Shown: positions 47,569 through 55,874, numbered from the stretch's first letter. The stretch is DNA of 64,000 nucleotides from JBKEDF01 sp047975325 (GCA_047975325.1 JBKEDF010000030.1:47964-111963); one strand, 5' to 3'. Notes: a model not told the origin generated them from the letters alone. Numbers and translations are program-made.

Positions 47569-48847
47569 AGCGCAGCGCCTCCACCGGATTCATCCGTGCC
47601 GCGCGACGGGCAGGAAAGATCGTAACGACAAAGGACAGGCCAAGCGAAAGCGCCACCGCCGCCAGCACATCGGCCATCTGCAACTTGGCAGGCAATGCAT
47701 AGATACCCCGGATGGTTGGATCCCAGACCCCGCCGCCCGCGACATAGTTCACGAAACTGAAAATCGGGTCGATATAGATGGCGAAAAGACAGCCCAGGAC
47801 AACACCGCAAAGCGTTCCGATAATACCGGTAAAGGCCCCGCAGATGAAGAAGACACGCAGGACCGAACCTTCGGTCAATCCCATCGTGCGCAGGATGCCG
47901 ATATCACCACCCTTGTTCTTGACCAGCATGATCAATCCCGACACAATATTCATCGCCGCTATCAGAACAAGGATCGAAAGGATGATGAACATCACATTAT
48001 CCTCGATATCCAGTGCCCGCAGGAAGGCACCGGAGGCATCGCGCCATGTCCAGACCACCGCATGTTCCCCGCCCGCACCCAGCAGCGGCAGTGCAATTGC
48101 ATCCACCGCATCGGGTCGTTCGGCCATTACCTCGATCTCATCGGCCATGCCTTCACGGTTGAAATAGGCCTGCGCCTCTTTCAGCGGCATATAGAGCCGC
48201 GTGCGATCAATATCGTAGCGCCCGGCGGTAAAGATATAGACCACTTCGAAGGAAGCAACGCGTGGACTGGTGCCAAAGGCAGTCCGGACGCCATTGGGGG
48301 AAATCAGGCGTATCCGATCACCCAGCACGACACCCAATTCGCGGGCAATGCCGGAACCGATGGCAACACCTTCGCCATAGCGCGCAAGATCCCCCACGGT
48401 GTTTTCCGCCCCCTCGCCGATCCGGGGGATGGCACGCAGGTCGGCCTCTCGCATCCCCGTCACCTCGACACCGGAACTGCGGTCGGCAAAAGTGGCCATG
48501 ACCTGACCTTTCACCACCGGCGCGGCGCGGGTCACGCCCGGCACGGCCCTTGCCCTTTCGGCAATGGCATCAAAATCCTCAAAACTGCGGATCTGCCGAC
48601 CATCGGTGGCCTCATGGGGCGCGGCATAGATCATCACATGCGGATTGGCGCCCAGGATGGTATCGACAAATTCGGCGCGAAATCCCGCCCGGACCGACAT
48701 CGTGGCGATCAGCGCGAAAACCGCAAGTGTGATCCCGATCAGACTGATCCATGTCATCACGCTGACGCCGCCCTCGGCGCGTTTTGCGCGCAGATAGCGC
48801 CAGGCGATCATCCATTCAAACGGGGCAAAGGGGGGCGTTGCGGCCAA
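47561..48847 (-). CDS. Lipoprotein-releasing ABC transporter permease LolC/LolE
   Basis: A 428-aa inner-membrane permease with the MacB/FtsX-like layout: a helix at about residues 30-52 (SLIGITLAVFALIATMSV), a large periplasmic domain, then three helices near 285, 330 and 395. MTWISLIGI and FEWMIAWRYLRAK are typical of LolC/E. A single permease gene suggests a homodimeric LolCE-type (LolF) exporter. The TTG start has AAAGG upstream. Confidence 0.92.
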   Translation of the reverse strand: MAATPPFAPFEWMIAWRYLRAKRAEGGVSVMTWISLIGITLAVFALIATMSVRAGFRAEFVDTILGANPHVMIYAAPHEATDGRQIRSFEDFDAIAERARAVPGVTRAAPVVKGQVMATFADRSSGVEVTGMREADLRAIPRIGEGAENTVGDLARYGEGVAIGSGIARELGVVLGDRIRLISPNGVRTAFGTSPRVASFEVVYIFTAGRYDIDRTRLYMPLKEAQAYFNREGMADEIEVMAERPDAVDAIALPLLGAGGEHAVVWTWRDASGAFLRALDIEDNVMFIILSILVLIAAMNIVSGLIMLVKNKGGDIGILRTMGLTEGSVLRVFFICGAFTGIIGTLCGVVLGCLFAIYIDPIFSFVNYVAGGGVWDPTIRGIYALPAKLQMADVLAAVALSLGLSFVVTIFPARRAARMNPVEALRYE

Positions 48848-48928
48848 GGCGGGACCTTTCTGATAGCGCCGCGCACCCTGCCGTCGGGCAGTGCAAAGGT
48901 CAAGCCGGCAGGCGCAATGCCCCGGGCC

Positions 48929-49417
48929 TCAGGCGGCACGGCGCCGGAAGGGCCAGGCCAGCAACCCCAGCAGGGCCGCACTGGCCCCCCAGCCCGACAG
49001 AAACCCGATACCTGCTGCAATTGCACCATCCGCCGTCATCGGCAACGCGGGTCGGAAATCGGCCCATGTAGCGGCCAGCGCCTCAGAATCGCCCAGTTTC
49101 TGCGGCATGGTCAGGCGCTGCAACGGCGTGGCTTCCCGCAAATCAGCCAGATCCGCCTGCGCCCGGCCATAGCGCGCGAAGGTGCGCGACAGATCGGCGC
49201 GACGATCCTCCAGAAAGGTGTTTCCGGTCATCTCCGCCAGGGCTTCCTCACGCGTGAGCCCATTACCGGCCGCGCTTCGGTCAAAATCCGCCACGATCAG
49301 GCGCAGCGCATCGACCTGCCCCCCAAGCCGTTGCAGGTATTGCTGCGAAAATTCGGGAAATTGCGACAGGCAAAGCGCCCCGGCAATTCCCCCCGCGATG
49401 GCCAGTCCACGCAACAT
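48929..49417 (-). CDS. DUF2937 membrane protein
   Basis: A 162-aa protein with an N-terminal helix (MLRGLAIAGGIAGALCLSQFPEF), a helical charged middle region and a C-terminal membrane helix (GFLSGWGASAALLGLLAWPF) ending in RRRAA. It matches DUF2937, a family of unknown function frequent in this order. GGAGG precedes the ATG at 49417. It lies between proS and the Lol permease on the same strand. Confidence 0.82.
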   Translation of the reverse strand: MLRGLAIAGGIAGALCLSQFPEFSQQYLQRLGGQVDALRLIVADFDRSAAGNGLTREEALAEMTGNTFLEDRRADLSRTFARYGRAQADLADLREATPLQRLTMPQKLGDSEALAATWADFRPALPMTADGAIAAGIGFLSGWGASAALLGLLAWPFRRRAA

Positions 49418-49472
49418 GGCGTCTTCCTCCTTCGCCTTGCGGTCAGCAGCATATGCCGGCCGCCATAGCCGC

Positions 49473-50813
49473 TCAGGGATGTCCGGCGTAAATCGCGCCG
49501 ATCCGGGCAACGGCCTCCTCGGGCGCAAGTTCCTCACTTTCGCCCGTGCGGCGCGAGGTCAGTTCCACCTTGCCCGTCGCCAGCCCCCGCGGGCCAACGG
49601 TAATCCGCCAGGGAAGGCCTATCAGGTCCATCGTGGCAAATTTCGCCCCTGCCCTTTCCTCCCGGTCATCATAAAGCGGATCAAGCCCCGCCAGCCGCAA
49701 TGCCCTGTAGACCCCTTCACAAGCCGCATCCGTGCCCGCATCACCCTGTTTGAGGTTCGCGATACCGCAATGAAACGGTGTCACGCCTTCGGGCCAGATG
49801 ATCCCCCTGTCGTCATGGCTGGCTTCGATAATCGCACCCAGAAGACGCGAAACACCAATCCCGTGGCTACCCATATGCACCGGCACGCGCGTGCCATCCG
49901 GTGTGACCACCGTACCGCCCATCGGCTCCGAATACTTGGTTCCAAAATAAAAGATCTGTCCTACCTCGATGCCGCGCCCAACGCGGCGACGATCCTCGGG
50001 GATCTGGTCAAACAGGGCCGCATCATGGGTTTCATCCGTGCGCGCGTAAAGTGAGGTAAATTCCTTGCAGATCCCCGCCACTTCCGCGCGATTGTCATAG
50101 TCAACCTCGCGATCACCCAGCGTAAGTTCCGTCACCGCCTGATCGTAGAAGACCTCCGATTCCCCAGTGGAGGCCAGAACGAGAAATTCATGCGTATCAT
50201 CCCCCCCGATCGGCCCGGAATCGGCACGCATCGGAATTGCCGTCAGCCCCATCCGTTCATAGGTCCGCAGATAGCTGACCATATGGCGGTTATAAGCGTG
50301 CAGGGCACTGTCCTTGTCCACATCGAAATTATAGCCGTCCTTCATCAGGAATTCGCGCCCGCGCATCACACCGAAACGCGGGCGAACCTCATCGCGGAAT
50401 TTCCACTGGATATGATAAAGCGTCAGCGGCAGGTCCTTGTAGGAGGAGACATGGGAACGGAAGATATCCGTGATCATTTCCTCATTGGTGGGGCCATACA
50501 GCATGTCACGGTCGTGGCGATCCCGGATCCGCAGCATTTCCGGCCCATATGCGTTGTAACGCTCCGATTCCTGCCACAAATCGGCGGGCTGTATCGTGGG
50601 CATCAAAAGCGGAATATGGCCTGCACGCTGCTGTTCCTCGTGCACGATCTGTTCGATCCGGCGCAGAACCTTGTACCCCATCGGCAGCCAGGAATAGATC
50701 CCCGCTGCCTGCTGCTTGATCATGCCGGCACGCAGCATATAGCGATGGGAGACGATCTGCGCCTCGGCGGGGTTCTCCTTCAGGACGGGCAGAAAGTAGC
50801 GCGACAAACGCAT
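49473..50813 (-). CDS. proS: Prolyl-tRNA synthetase, short alphaproteobacterial type
   Basis: Class II synthetase charging tRNA-Pro, 446 aa; the short length shows it lacks the INS editing domain found in longer bacterial ProRS. Motifs: SWLPMGYKVLRRIEQIVHEE near the N-terminus, motif 2 QWKFRDEVRPRFGVMRGREF near 137, and motif 3 GSHGIGVSRLLGAI near 315; the anticodon-binding domain is C-terminal. AAGAGG precedes the ATG. No separate editing protein is visible in the window. Confidence 0.95.
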   Translation of the reverse strand: MRLSRYFLPVLKENPAEAQIVSHRYMLRAGMIKQQAAGIYSWLPMGYKVLRRIEQIVHEEQQRAGHIPLLMPTIQPADLWQESERYNAYGPEMLRIRDRHDRDMLYGPTNEEMITDIFRSHVSSYKDLPLTLYHIQWKFRDEVRPRFGVMRGREFLMKDGYNFDVDKDSALHAYNRHMVSYLRTYERMGLTAIPMRADSGPIGGDDTHEFLVLASTGESEVFYDQAVTELTLGDREVDYDNRAEVAGICKEFTSLYARTDETHDAALFDQIPEDRRRVGRGIEVGQIFYFGTKYSEPMGGTVVTPDGTRVPVHMGSHGIGVSRLLGAIIEASHDDRGIIWPEGVTPFHCGIANLKQGDAGTDAACEGVYRALRLAGLDPLYDDREERAGAKFATMDLIGLPWRITVGPRGLATGKVELTSRRTGESEELAPEEAVARIGAIYAGHP

Positions 50814-50898
50814 GGAAGGCCTCTTGCAAGCTGGATTTCCCCGTTCCTAGCGGGAAGCCCCCCATCAGGCAAGATGCCGGTGGCCGATATCGACCAGA

Positions 50899-51001
50899 CA
50901 GGATTTCCAAAGAACGGCTACCGGTTTTCGGATATAAATCCTGCAAAATCAGACAAACCCGGGCAGGTATTCGTGGGTGAAGCTGCAAATGCCTGTCCGG
51001 G
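50899..51001 (+). repeat. 103-bp intergenic element, copy 2 (two hairpins)
   Basis: Same orientation as 39026-39128, 82 of 103 identical. Outer arms AGGATTT/AAATCCT are perfect here. Second hairpin: GGGCAGG (50961-50967) with CCTGTCC (50992-50998), where several changes relative to copy 1 are compensatory. It lies 86 bp upstream of proS. Confidence 0.8.
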
Positions 51002-51320
51002 CGGAAACCGCTTGACCGGTCGGCAAGGATCAGGCAGCTTTTTTACCACGAAGCGGCAGGCCATTTGGGGAATGTCGGATACATTGCCCGGAGCCACCCA
51101 GAACCGATGACCGACACCCCGATCATCCTCCGTACAAAATGGGGCGCGCTGTTTCCGACCGGTTATGTAAATATCCCGTTTCGCGCAGACCTCCATCACA
51201 TGCCGCGCGGGTTTCCGGGGCTGTTTTCCTCATTTGGGCCAGGGACAGGTCCGATGGGCCGCCGATTTCCGAACAGGCTTCGGCGGCAACCTGCCCACAT
51301 CGCGAATGAAAGGAATGACC
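51002..51320. other. Gene-free stretch upstream of the methyltransferase
   Basis: 319 bp with no convincing gene; possible short frames here lack ribosome sites and recognisable features. It presumably carries the methyltransferase promoter. A reading frame continues upstream of the chosen methyltransferase start but is not supported. Confidence 0.5.
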
Positions 51321-52037
51321 ATGGGCCTCTTGTCGCAGTTTCGTGAGAAACGCCGCCGCCGCAAGCTGTCACGCCTGACACCACAGGCAATTTTCAACGA
51401 ATATTTCCATCGCAACAAATGGCGTGATGCCGACAGTCGCTCGGGCAAGGGATCAAACCTGCGCGCAACAGCCGAACTGCGTGAATTGCTGCCGCCTCTG
51501 CTGCACGAATTGGGCGTAAAAAGCCTGATCGACATTCCCTGCGGCGATTTCTTCTGGATGCAGCACGTGGATCTGACCGGCATCGACTATCTGGGCGGCG
51601 ATATCGTGCCCGACATCATCGCCGCCAACCAGACCCGGTACGGCAGTGCCAACCGGCAGTTTCAGGTGGTCGACCTGATCAGCGGCCCGGTGCCGCAAGG
51701 CGATCTGGTTTTCGTGCGCGATTGTCTGGTCCATCTGTCGCATGAACATGTACGCGCCGCATTGGGCAATCTTCTGGCCTCGGGCTCAACCTGGCTTCTG
51801 GCCACGATCCACCCGAACGTGCAGCAGAACGAAGACATCCTGACCGGCCAGTGGTGGCCCCTGAACCTTACCGCCCCGCCCTTCAACCTGCCCGCACCGG
51901 ACCGGCTGATCGCCGAGGGTGCCGCAGCCGAGCCGGGCCAGGACCCTGACAAGCACCTTGGCCTGTGGCGGCTGGCCAATCTGGCACCGCAAATCGCGCA
52001 ATTGCAAGATGGGGCAGAAGGATCACATGCGCCCTAA
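51321..52037 (+). CDS. SAM-dependent methyltransferase-like protein
   Basis: A 238-aa protein. SLIDIPCGDFFWM near residue 74 is a class I methyltransferase motif I of the DxxCGxF type, followed by DYLGGDIVPDIIAAN (motif II/III) and VFVRDCLVHLSHEHV. The substrate is unknown; relatives occur with surface glycan genes. ATG 51321 has AAAGGA six bases upstream; earlier in-frame starts are possible. Codon use is like its neighbours. It stands alone between the repeat and tRNA-Leu. Confidence 0.72.
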   Translation: MGLLSQFREKRRRRKLSRLTPQAIFNEYFHRNKWRDADSRSGKGSNLRATAELRELLPPLLHELGVKSLIDIPCGDFFWMQHVDLTGIDYLGGDIVPDIIAANQTRYGSANRQFQVVDLISGPVPQGDLVFVRDCLVHLSHEHVRAALGNLLASGSTWLLATIHPNVQQNEDILTGQWWPLNLTAPPFNLPAPDRLIAEGAAAEPGQDPDKHLGLWRLANLAPQIAQLQDGAEGSHAP

Positions 52038-52068
52038 TAGATAACATATACAGTATTTTGAGATATGT

Positions 52069-52153
52069 TGGTGCGGGCGAAGGGACTCGAACCCCCACGC
52101 CTTGCGGCGGCAGGACCTAAACCTGCTGCGTCTACCAGTTCCGCCACGCCCGC
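52069..52153 (-). tRNA. tRNA-Leu (anticodon UAG)
   Basis: An 85-nt class II tRNA with a long variable arm. Acceptor GCGGGCG/CGCCCGC with CCA encoded at 52069-52071. The anticodon stem GCAGG/CCTGC encloses TTTAGGT, giving anticodon TAG. T-arm GGTTCGAGTCC. Confidence 0.97.
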
Positions 52154-52392
52154 GCTCGGCATGCAGATATAGGGGCATCCGCATCTGGTCAATGTGATAT
52201 CGCGTCCATGCCCCCTGATCATCTTGCCTCTTCTTTACCTCTGCGAGGCAATTTTCCCAAAAGACGACCATTGGTGACATATTGGCGAATTTTCCGGCAA
52301 TCCAACTTTCGCAAGAATTTCTTGAAGAAGTTCAATCCAAGGTATAGTTGTTGTTACGGTGGTGGATATGGTTTTCTGTGTGATGGAGGTTA

Positions 52393-53061
52393 ATGGTGAA
52401 TAAGCTTGTTCTAAGTACCGTCAGCGCGGTTATCACAGGGTTGGCGCTGCCCGCGACGGCAGCAACGATAAGTCATAGCGACTCTCAGGCCGAAACCCCG
52501 ACAAACTGGAATACGACACTGTCATTTCCACAATTCAACGATTCCCTGGGGACGTTGAATTCCGTTTCGGTCACGCTGCTCAGCACGGTCAAGGGTACCG
52601 CAGAGGCCGAAAGCAGGGATACTGCAGAAACCGAAGTTACGCTTAACCTGGAGGCCAATATCTCCGCCACTGCAGCGGGTGTTTCGGATATTGTCACTTT
52701 GCCCGTGATCAGTCAGACGCATAATTTTAGCCCCTATGACGGAATCCTCGATTACGGTGGGACCAGCGGGGTAACCTTTGGGCCGGTCGAAGCAAGCGCC
52801 GATAATGAGCTCTTTCTGACAGGTGGCGCGATGGGCCCTTTCATGGGAAGCGGCAACATCGACTTTACGCTTGCCGGGGTTGGCAGTTCCATGGGTACGG
52901 GTGCGGGAAATCTTTCCACATCATTCACGACCCTTGCCAGCGCGGATATCACAGTCGCCTATGATTACGAACCGGCCGTCGTTCCACTGCCTGCCAGTGT
53001 TCCGCTTCTGCTAAGCGGCCTTGGCGCCCTGGTCCTGCTGCGTCGGCGCAAGAACAGCTAA
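52393..53061 (+). CDS. VPLPA-CTERM surface protein (choice-of-anchor E type)
   Basis: A 222-aa exported protein with a signal peptide (about residues 1-23), a beta-rich Ser/Thr/Ala/Gly domain (LSFPQFNDSLGTLNSVSVTL is typical of choice-of-anchor E) and a C-terminal sorting tag VVPLPASVPLLLSGLGALVLL followed by RRRK. VPLPA-CTERM tags are processed by an exosortase (exosortase D group), not present in this window. GGAGG lies very close to ATG 52393; GTG 52396 has better spacing. Confidence 0.88.
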   Translation: MVNKLVLSTVSAVITGLALPATAATISHSDSQAETPTNWNTTLSFPQFNDSLGTLNSVSVTLLSTVKGTAEAESRDTAETEVTLNLEANISATAAGVSDIVTLPVISQTHNFSPYDGILDYGGTSGVTFGPVEASADNELFLTGGAMGPFMGSGNIDFTLAGVGSSMGTGAGNLSTSFTTLASADITVAYDYEPAVVPLPASVPLLLSGLGALVLLRRRKNS

Positions 53062-53081
53062 GCAATGCGCATGAAATCAGG

Positions 53082-53106
53082 GACGGCGCCCGCCTGCGCC
53101 GTTCTT
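53082..53106. terminator. Hairpin between convergent VPLPA-CTERM and dioxygenase-esterase genes
   Basis: ACGGCGC-CCGCCT-GCGCCGT followed by TCTT on the plus strand, 20 bp after the VPLPA gene. A second weak stem (GCCTGA/TCAGGC) follows it. Confidence 0.55.
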
Positions 53107-53145
53107 GCCTGATCTGGCGTTGCAAAAGCGTCAGGCCTGCCGGTC

Positions 53146-54669
53146 CTATCCCCCTGTCAGCCAGTTTTTCGCAATGCCGGCATCTTCCGATGTCAATTCA
53201 TGCCCGGCATCAAGGGTGCGATGATCAATATCTGCACCGCCAAGTTTAAGGGAGGTTTCAAGCGCGGGAACCAGGTGGCCAAATGGGTCAGCGGCACCGG
53301 TCAGCAACAATATCCGTGTCCCTGTCAAATCCGGCATGGGCGGATCCTCCAGCGCTTCAACGGCGCGCAGGAGGATGGCGCGTCGTATTATACCGGGATG
53401 GAGCCGCAAAACCGCCGCCAGAAGGTTGGCCCCATTGGAATAGCCAAGGAAGGTCAGCCTCTCTGCATCAAGGCCGTAGCCCCGCACGGCACCCTTTGCA
53501 AAAACGGCAAAAGCCCCGGCCTCGGCCCGAATGTCAGACTGATCATATGTCACCGGGTCCAGCCGACGAAACCAACGATTCGTTCCTTCTTCGGTCGAAC
53601 GCCCACGAACCCCCAGAAGCATTGCCCGCGGATTGAGGCGATGGCCCAGCGGCATAAGAACTGCCTCATCGCCGCCAGTGCCGTGCAACAGGACGATTAC
53701 CGAACCGTCGGGATCGGCGGGCCTGTGAAAGCGGTGGATGAAGGGCAGATCACGCGCGGGCATCCGCGCCTCACCCGGCAGGGCGAATTGCGGCAACATC
53801 ACCCGCAGGTCCTCGGCGCGGGCTGCATCATGGGGCGGAATCATCAGCGTCTCCCCCAAATGTTCGGCATCCTCATCAACCGTAAAACCCGGACTGTCGG
53901 TGGCATATTCAAAAAGCGCCCCCTCTGGCTCACGCATATAAAGCGAGGTGAAATACTTCCGGTCATGGACATGGGTGATGCCGCCATGATCGCGCAGCGA
54001 AAGCCGCATCTGCCGCACAGCCTCCACATCCGGTGCACGGAAGGCAACATGATCAAAGGTGCCGGTCCCCTGCCCACCGGTCACAAAGCCCGCCGACTGG
54101 CGGATATCAACCACATCGGTATCCGAAATCATGCGGAGAAAGGGGCCATCCCGCAGTGTCTTTGTATAACCAAAACGGGCAACGAAACCGGCCGTGGTCC
54201 CGGCATCTCCGGTCAGGATGGTAACAGAACGGATACGACGTGGCGCATTCGGATCACGCAGGGGCGCGGCAGAGGGCAGATCCACCCCGACCAGCTTGAC
54301 AATGATCCCGTCCGGATCACGCATGCGCAGAACCGTCTCACCCAATTCACGCGCGGGTCCCGTAACGGGAACGCCTGACACGATTGCCCGTTGCAACCAT
54401 TCACCAATGCTGTCGGGTGGGATGGCGAAGGCAATTTCGGAAACCTGCCCAAGGCCAACCCGCCCCGGCGCGCCCGCCTCCCAGACCAGAAAGGTGACGA
54501 TGGACCCGGGACTGCCAAGCGCATCGCCGTAAAACAGGTGCAATTGTTCTGCATCCTCATACCCGCCGGTTTGCTTGACCAGCCGCAACCCCAGAAACCC
54601 AGCATAGAAATCAACGTTCCGCTGAACGTTTCCCGTGATGCCGGTGACGTGGTGGATGCCGGTCATCAT
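53146..54669 (-). CDS. Fusion of ring-cleaving dioxygenase (double VOC) and alpha/beta hydrolase
   Basis: A 507-aa two-part protein. Residues 1-265 hold two vicinal-oxygen-chelate domains with metal ligands expected in GIHHVTGI, FDHVAFRA and ALFEYATD. This is the MhqO-like extradiol/ring-cleaving dioxygenase group. Residues about 305-505 are a carboxylesterase/phospholipase with nucleophile GYSNG and His in DAGHELT, equivalent to MhqD. In Bacillus, mhqO and mhqD are separate genes of one quinone-detoxification operon; here they are a single chain. It overlaps a 57-aa gene upstream by ATGA. Substrate (quinone or catechol) is inferred. Confidence 0.88.
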   Translation of the reverse strand: MMTGIHHVTGITGNVQRNVDFYAGFLGLRLVKQTGGYEDAEQLHLFYGDALGSPGSIVTFLVWEAGAPGRVGLGQVSEIAFAIPPDSIGEWLQRAIVSGVPVTGPARELGETVLRMRDPDGIIVKLVGVDLPSAAPLRDPNAPRRIRSVTILTGDAGTTAGFVARFGYTKTLRDGPFLRMISDTDVVDIRQSAGFVTGGQGTGTFDHVAFRAPDVEAVRQMRLSLRDHGGITHVHDRKYFTSLYMREPEGALFEYATDSPGFTVDEDAEHLGETLMIPPHDAARAEDLRVMLPQFALPGEARMPARDLPFIHRFHRPADPDGSVIVLLHGTGGDEAVLMPLGHRLNPRAMLLGVRGRSTEEGTNRWFRRLDPVTYDQSDIRAEAGAFAVFAKGAVRGYGLDAERLTFLGYSNGANLLAAVLRLHPGIIRRAILLRAVEALEDPPMPDLTGTRILLLTGAADPFGHLVPALETSLKLGGADIDHRTLDAGHELTSEDAGIAKNWLTGG

Positions 54670-54839
54670 GCGACTTCTTTCGCGGCCAGCACCTTTTGCA
54701 CGGTGGGGTCGGCCACCAGCCGGTCATACGCCACCAACGAACAAGCACCAATGCCATAGCCCGCCATACAGTGAACCATTGCCAAAAAAGCGAGGCGGTT
54801 CAGATCCGGACCTGTGCTGCCACCTTGTTGATAAGACAT
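54666..54839 (-). CDS. 57-aa protein coupled to the dioxygenase-esterase gene
   Basis: A small protein with a hydrophobic middle (LAFLAMVHCMAGYGIGACSLVAY, about residues 16-38, quoted here in outline) containing His-Cys and a second Cys, and a short C-terminal tail DPTVQKVLAAKEVA. I recognise no family with certainty; the HCMAG stretch is reminiscent of DUF4396 membrane proteins, but the rest is not. GGAG seven bases upstream of the ATG and an ATGATGA junction with the next gene support real translation. Possibly a membrane or redox partner of the dioxygenase. Confidence 0.65.
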   Translation of the reverse strand: MSYQQGGSTGPDLNRLAFLAMVHCMAGYGIGACSLVAYDRLVADPTVQKVLAAKEVA

Positions 54840-54930
54840 TTGACATCTCCAGAACACGGGAAAGCTGAACGGTAAGCCCCTGCGGTATGGGGTGTCCAGA
54901 TGTTTCAGGCAAATGGCGCGTTTCAAAATA

Positions 54931-54958
54931 CAGAACAACAATATCGTTGTTTGTTCTG
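54931..54958. promoter_or_regulatory. Palindromic operator candidate in divergent promoter region
   Basis: Between the 57-aa gene and the ycaC-like gene, AGAACAACAA faces TTGTTTGTTCT with a short centre; the inner arms ACAAC/GTTGT are perfect. This size and symmetry suit a MarR- or TetR-type repressor controlling both directions, but no such regulator gene is adjacent. Confidence 0.55.
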
Positions 54959-55051
54959 CAATATCTTCCCACATCAACCCCGCGGCGGCAACGAACCGGC
55001 GCAAAAGTTCCTCCGGGCACAACCCGCCCGCTTCCAGGAAAGGAGATAACG

Positions 55052-55732
55052 ATGTCTACCCCTGCAAATTTCAACGGAACCCGTCCGGTTATTGACCCCG
55101 ATGACGCCGTCATGCTGCTGATCGACCATCAGAGCGGCCTGTTTCAGGTTGTCGATGACATGCCGATGACCACATTGCGCCGCCATGCCGGTGCGCTTGC
55201 CTCCATTGCAACACTGGCAAAGATCCCGGTCATTACCACGGCCTCGGTACCGCAGGGCCCAAACGGGCCGCTGATTCCGGAAATCCATGCAAATGCACCT
55301 CATGCGAAATACGTTGCGCGCCGGGGCGAAATCAACGCCTGGGACAATCCCGATTTCGTCAAGGCCGTCGAAGAAACCGGACGCAAGACGCTGATCATCG
55401 CCGGCACCGTCACCAGTGTCTGCATGGCCTTCCCGGCGATCAGCGCAGTTGCGGATGGCTACAAGGTCTTTGCCGTGATCGACGCATCGGGTACCTTTTC
55501 CAAGATGGCCGAGGAGATCACGCTGGCCCGCATCGTGCAGGCAGGCGTCGTGCCGATGGATACAGCTGCCGTCGCCTCGGAACTCCAGGGGACCTGGAAC
55601 CGCGAGGATGCTGCCGACTGGGCCACAATCTATACGCAGGTCTTCCCCGAATACGGGCTGCTGATCGAAAGCTACCAGAAGGCGCGCGCCGTGGAACATG
55701 AAGGTGAGCAACTGGATTCGTCCCGATCCTGA
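55052..55732 (+). CDS. YcaC-like cysteine hydrolase (isochorismatase superfamily)
   Basis: A 226-aa hydrolase. The catalytic Asp25 is in LLIDHQSGL and the nucleophile Cys124 in TVTSVCMAFPA; GEINAWDNPDFV and VIDASGTF match the YcaC group, octameric hydrolases of unsettled substrate. True isochorismatase activity is not implied. AGGAG sits six bases before the ATG at 55052. It is divergent from the dioxygenase-esterase operon, with a palindrome between them, which suggests shared control. Confidence 0.88.
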   Translation: MSTPANFNGTRPVIDPDDAVMLLIDHQSGLFQVVDDMPMTTLRRHAGALASIATLAKIPVITTASVPQGPNGPLIPEIHANAPHAKYVARRGEINAWDNPDFVKAVEETGRKTLIIAGTVTSVCMAFPAISAVADGYKVFAVIDASGTFSKMAEEITLARIVQAGVVPMDTAAVASELQGTWNREDAADWATIYTQVFPEYGLLIESYQKARAVEHEGEQLDSSRS

Positions 55733-55744
55733 TCGGAACAAAAA

Positions 55745-55789
55745 CCGTGGCGGCGGATGAGATGTGACAAGCGCATCGCGCCGCCACGG
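55745..55789 (+). terminator. Long-stem hairpin after the ycaC-like gene
   Basis: Perfect 11-bp arms CCGTGGCGGCG (55745-55755) and CGCCGCCACGG (55779-55789) with a 23-base loop, 12 bp after the stop. The 9-bp direct repeat TCCTGATCG occurs on both sides (55727 and 55791). No T-run; likely a terminator or an RNA-stabilising structure. The rest of 55733-56047 holds a run of nine C (55802-55810) and the next gene's promoter. Confidence 0.55.
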
Positions 55790-55874
55790 ATCCTGATCGA
55801 TCCCCCCCCCAATCGATGTCGGCGGTTTCCCCGGCGCCTGAGGCTTCAACCACCAAAAATTCCTGTTTTACAGT

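Noticed and set aside
47531..49468. 645-codon frame antisense to the Lol permease and DUF2937
   Set aside because: Runs across three genuine genes on the opposite strand; product is low-complexity basic and matches nothing recognisable.
51065..51346. 93-codon frame before the methyltransferase
   Set aside because: No ribosome site, overlaps the methyltransferase start in another frame, and no recognisable features.
54840..55022. N-terminal extension of the 57-aa protein through the divergent region
   Set aside because: The extension covers the palindrome and the divergent promoter, lacks a ribosome site, and the internal ATG has a good one.
55802..55810. Run of nine C as a phase-variation tract
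   Set aside because: Intergenic, more than 200 bp from the next start and outside the promoter spacing; no sign that length matters.
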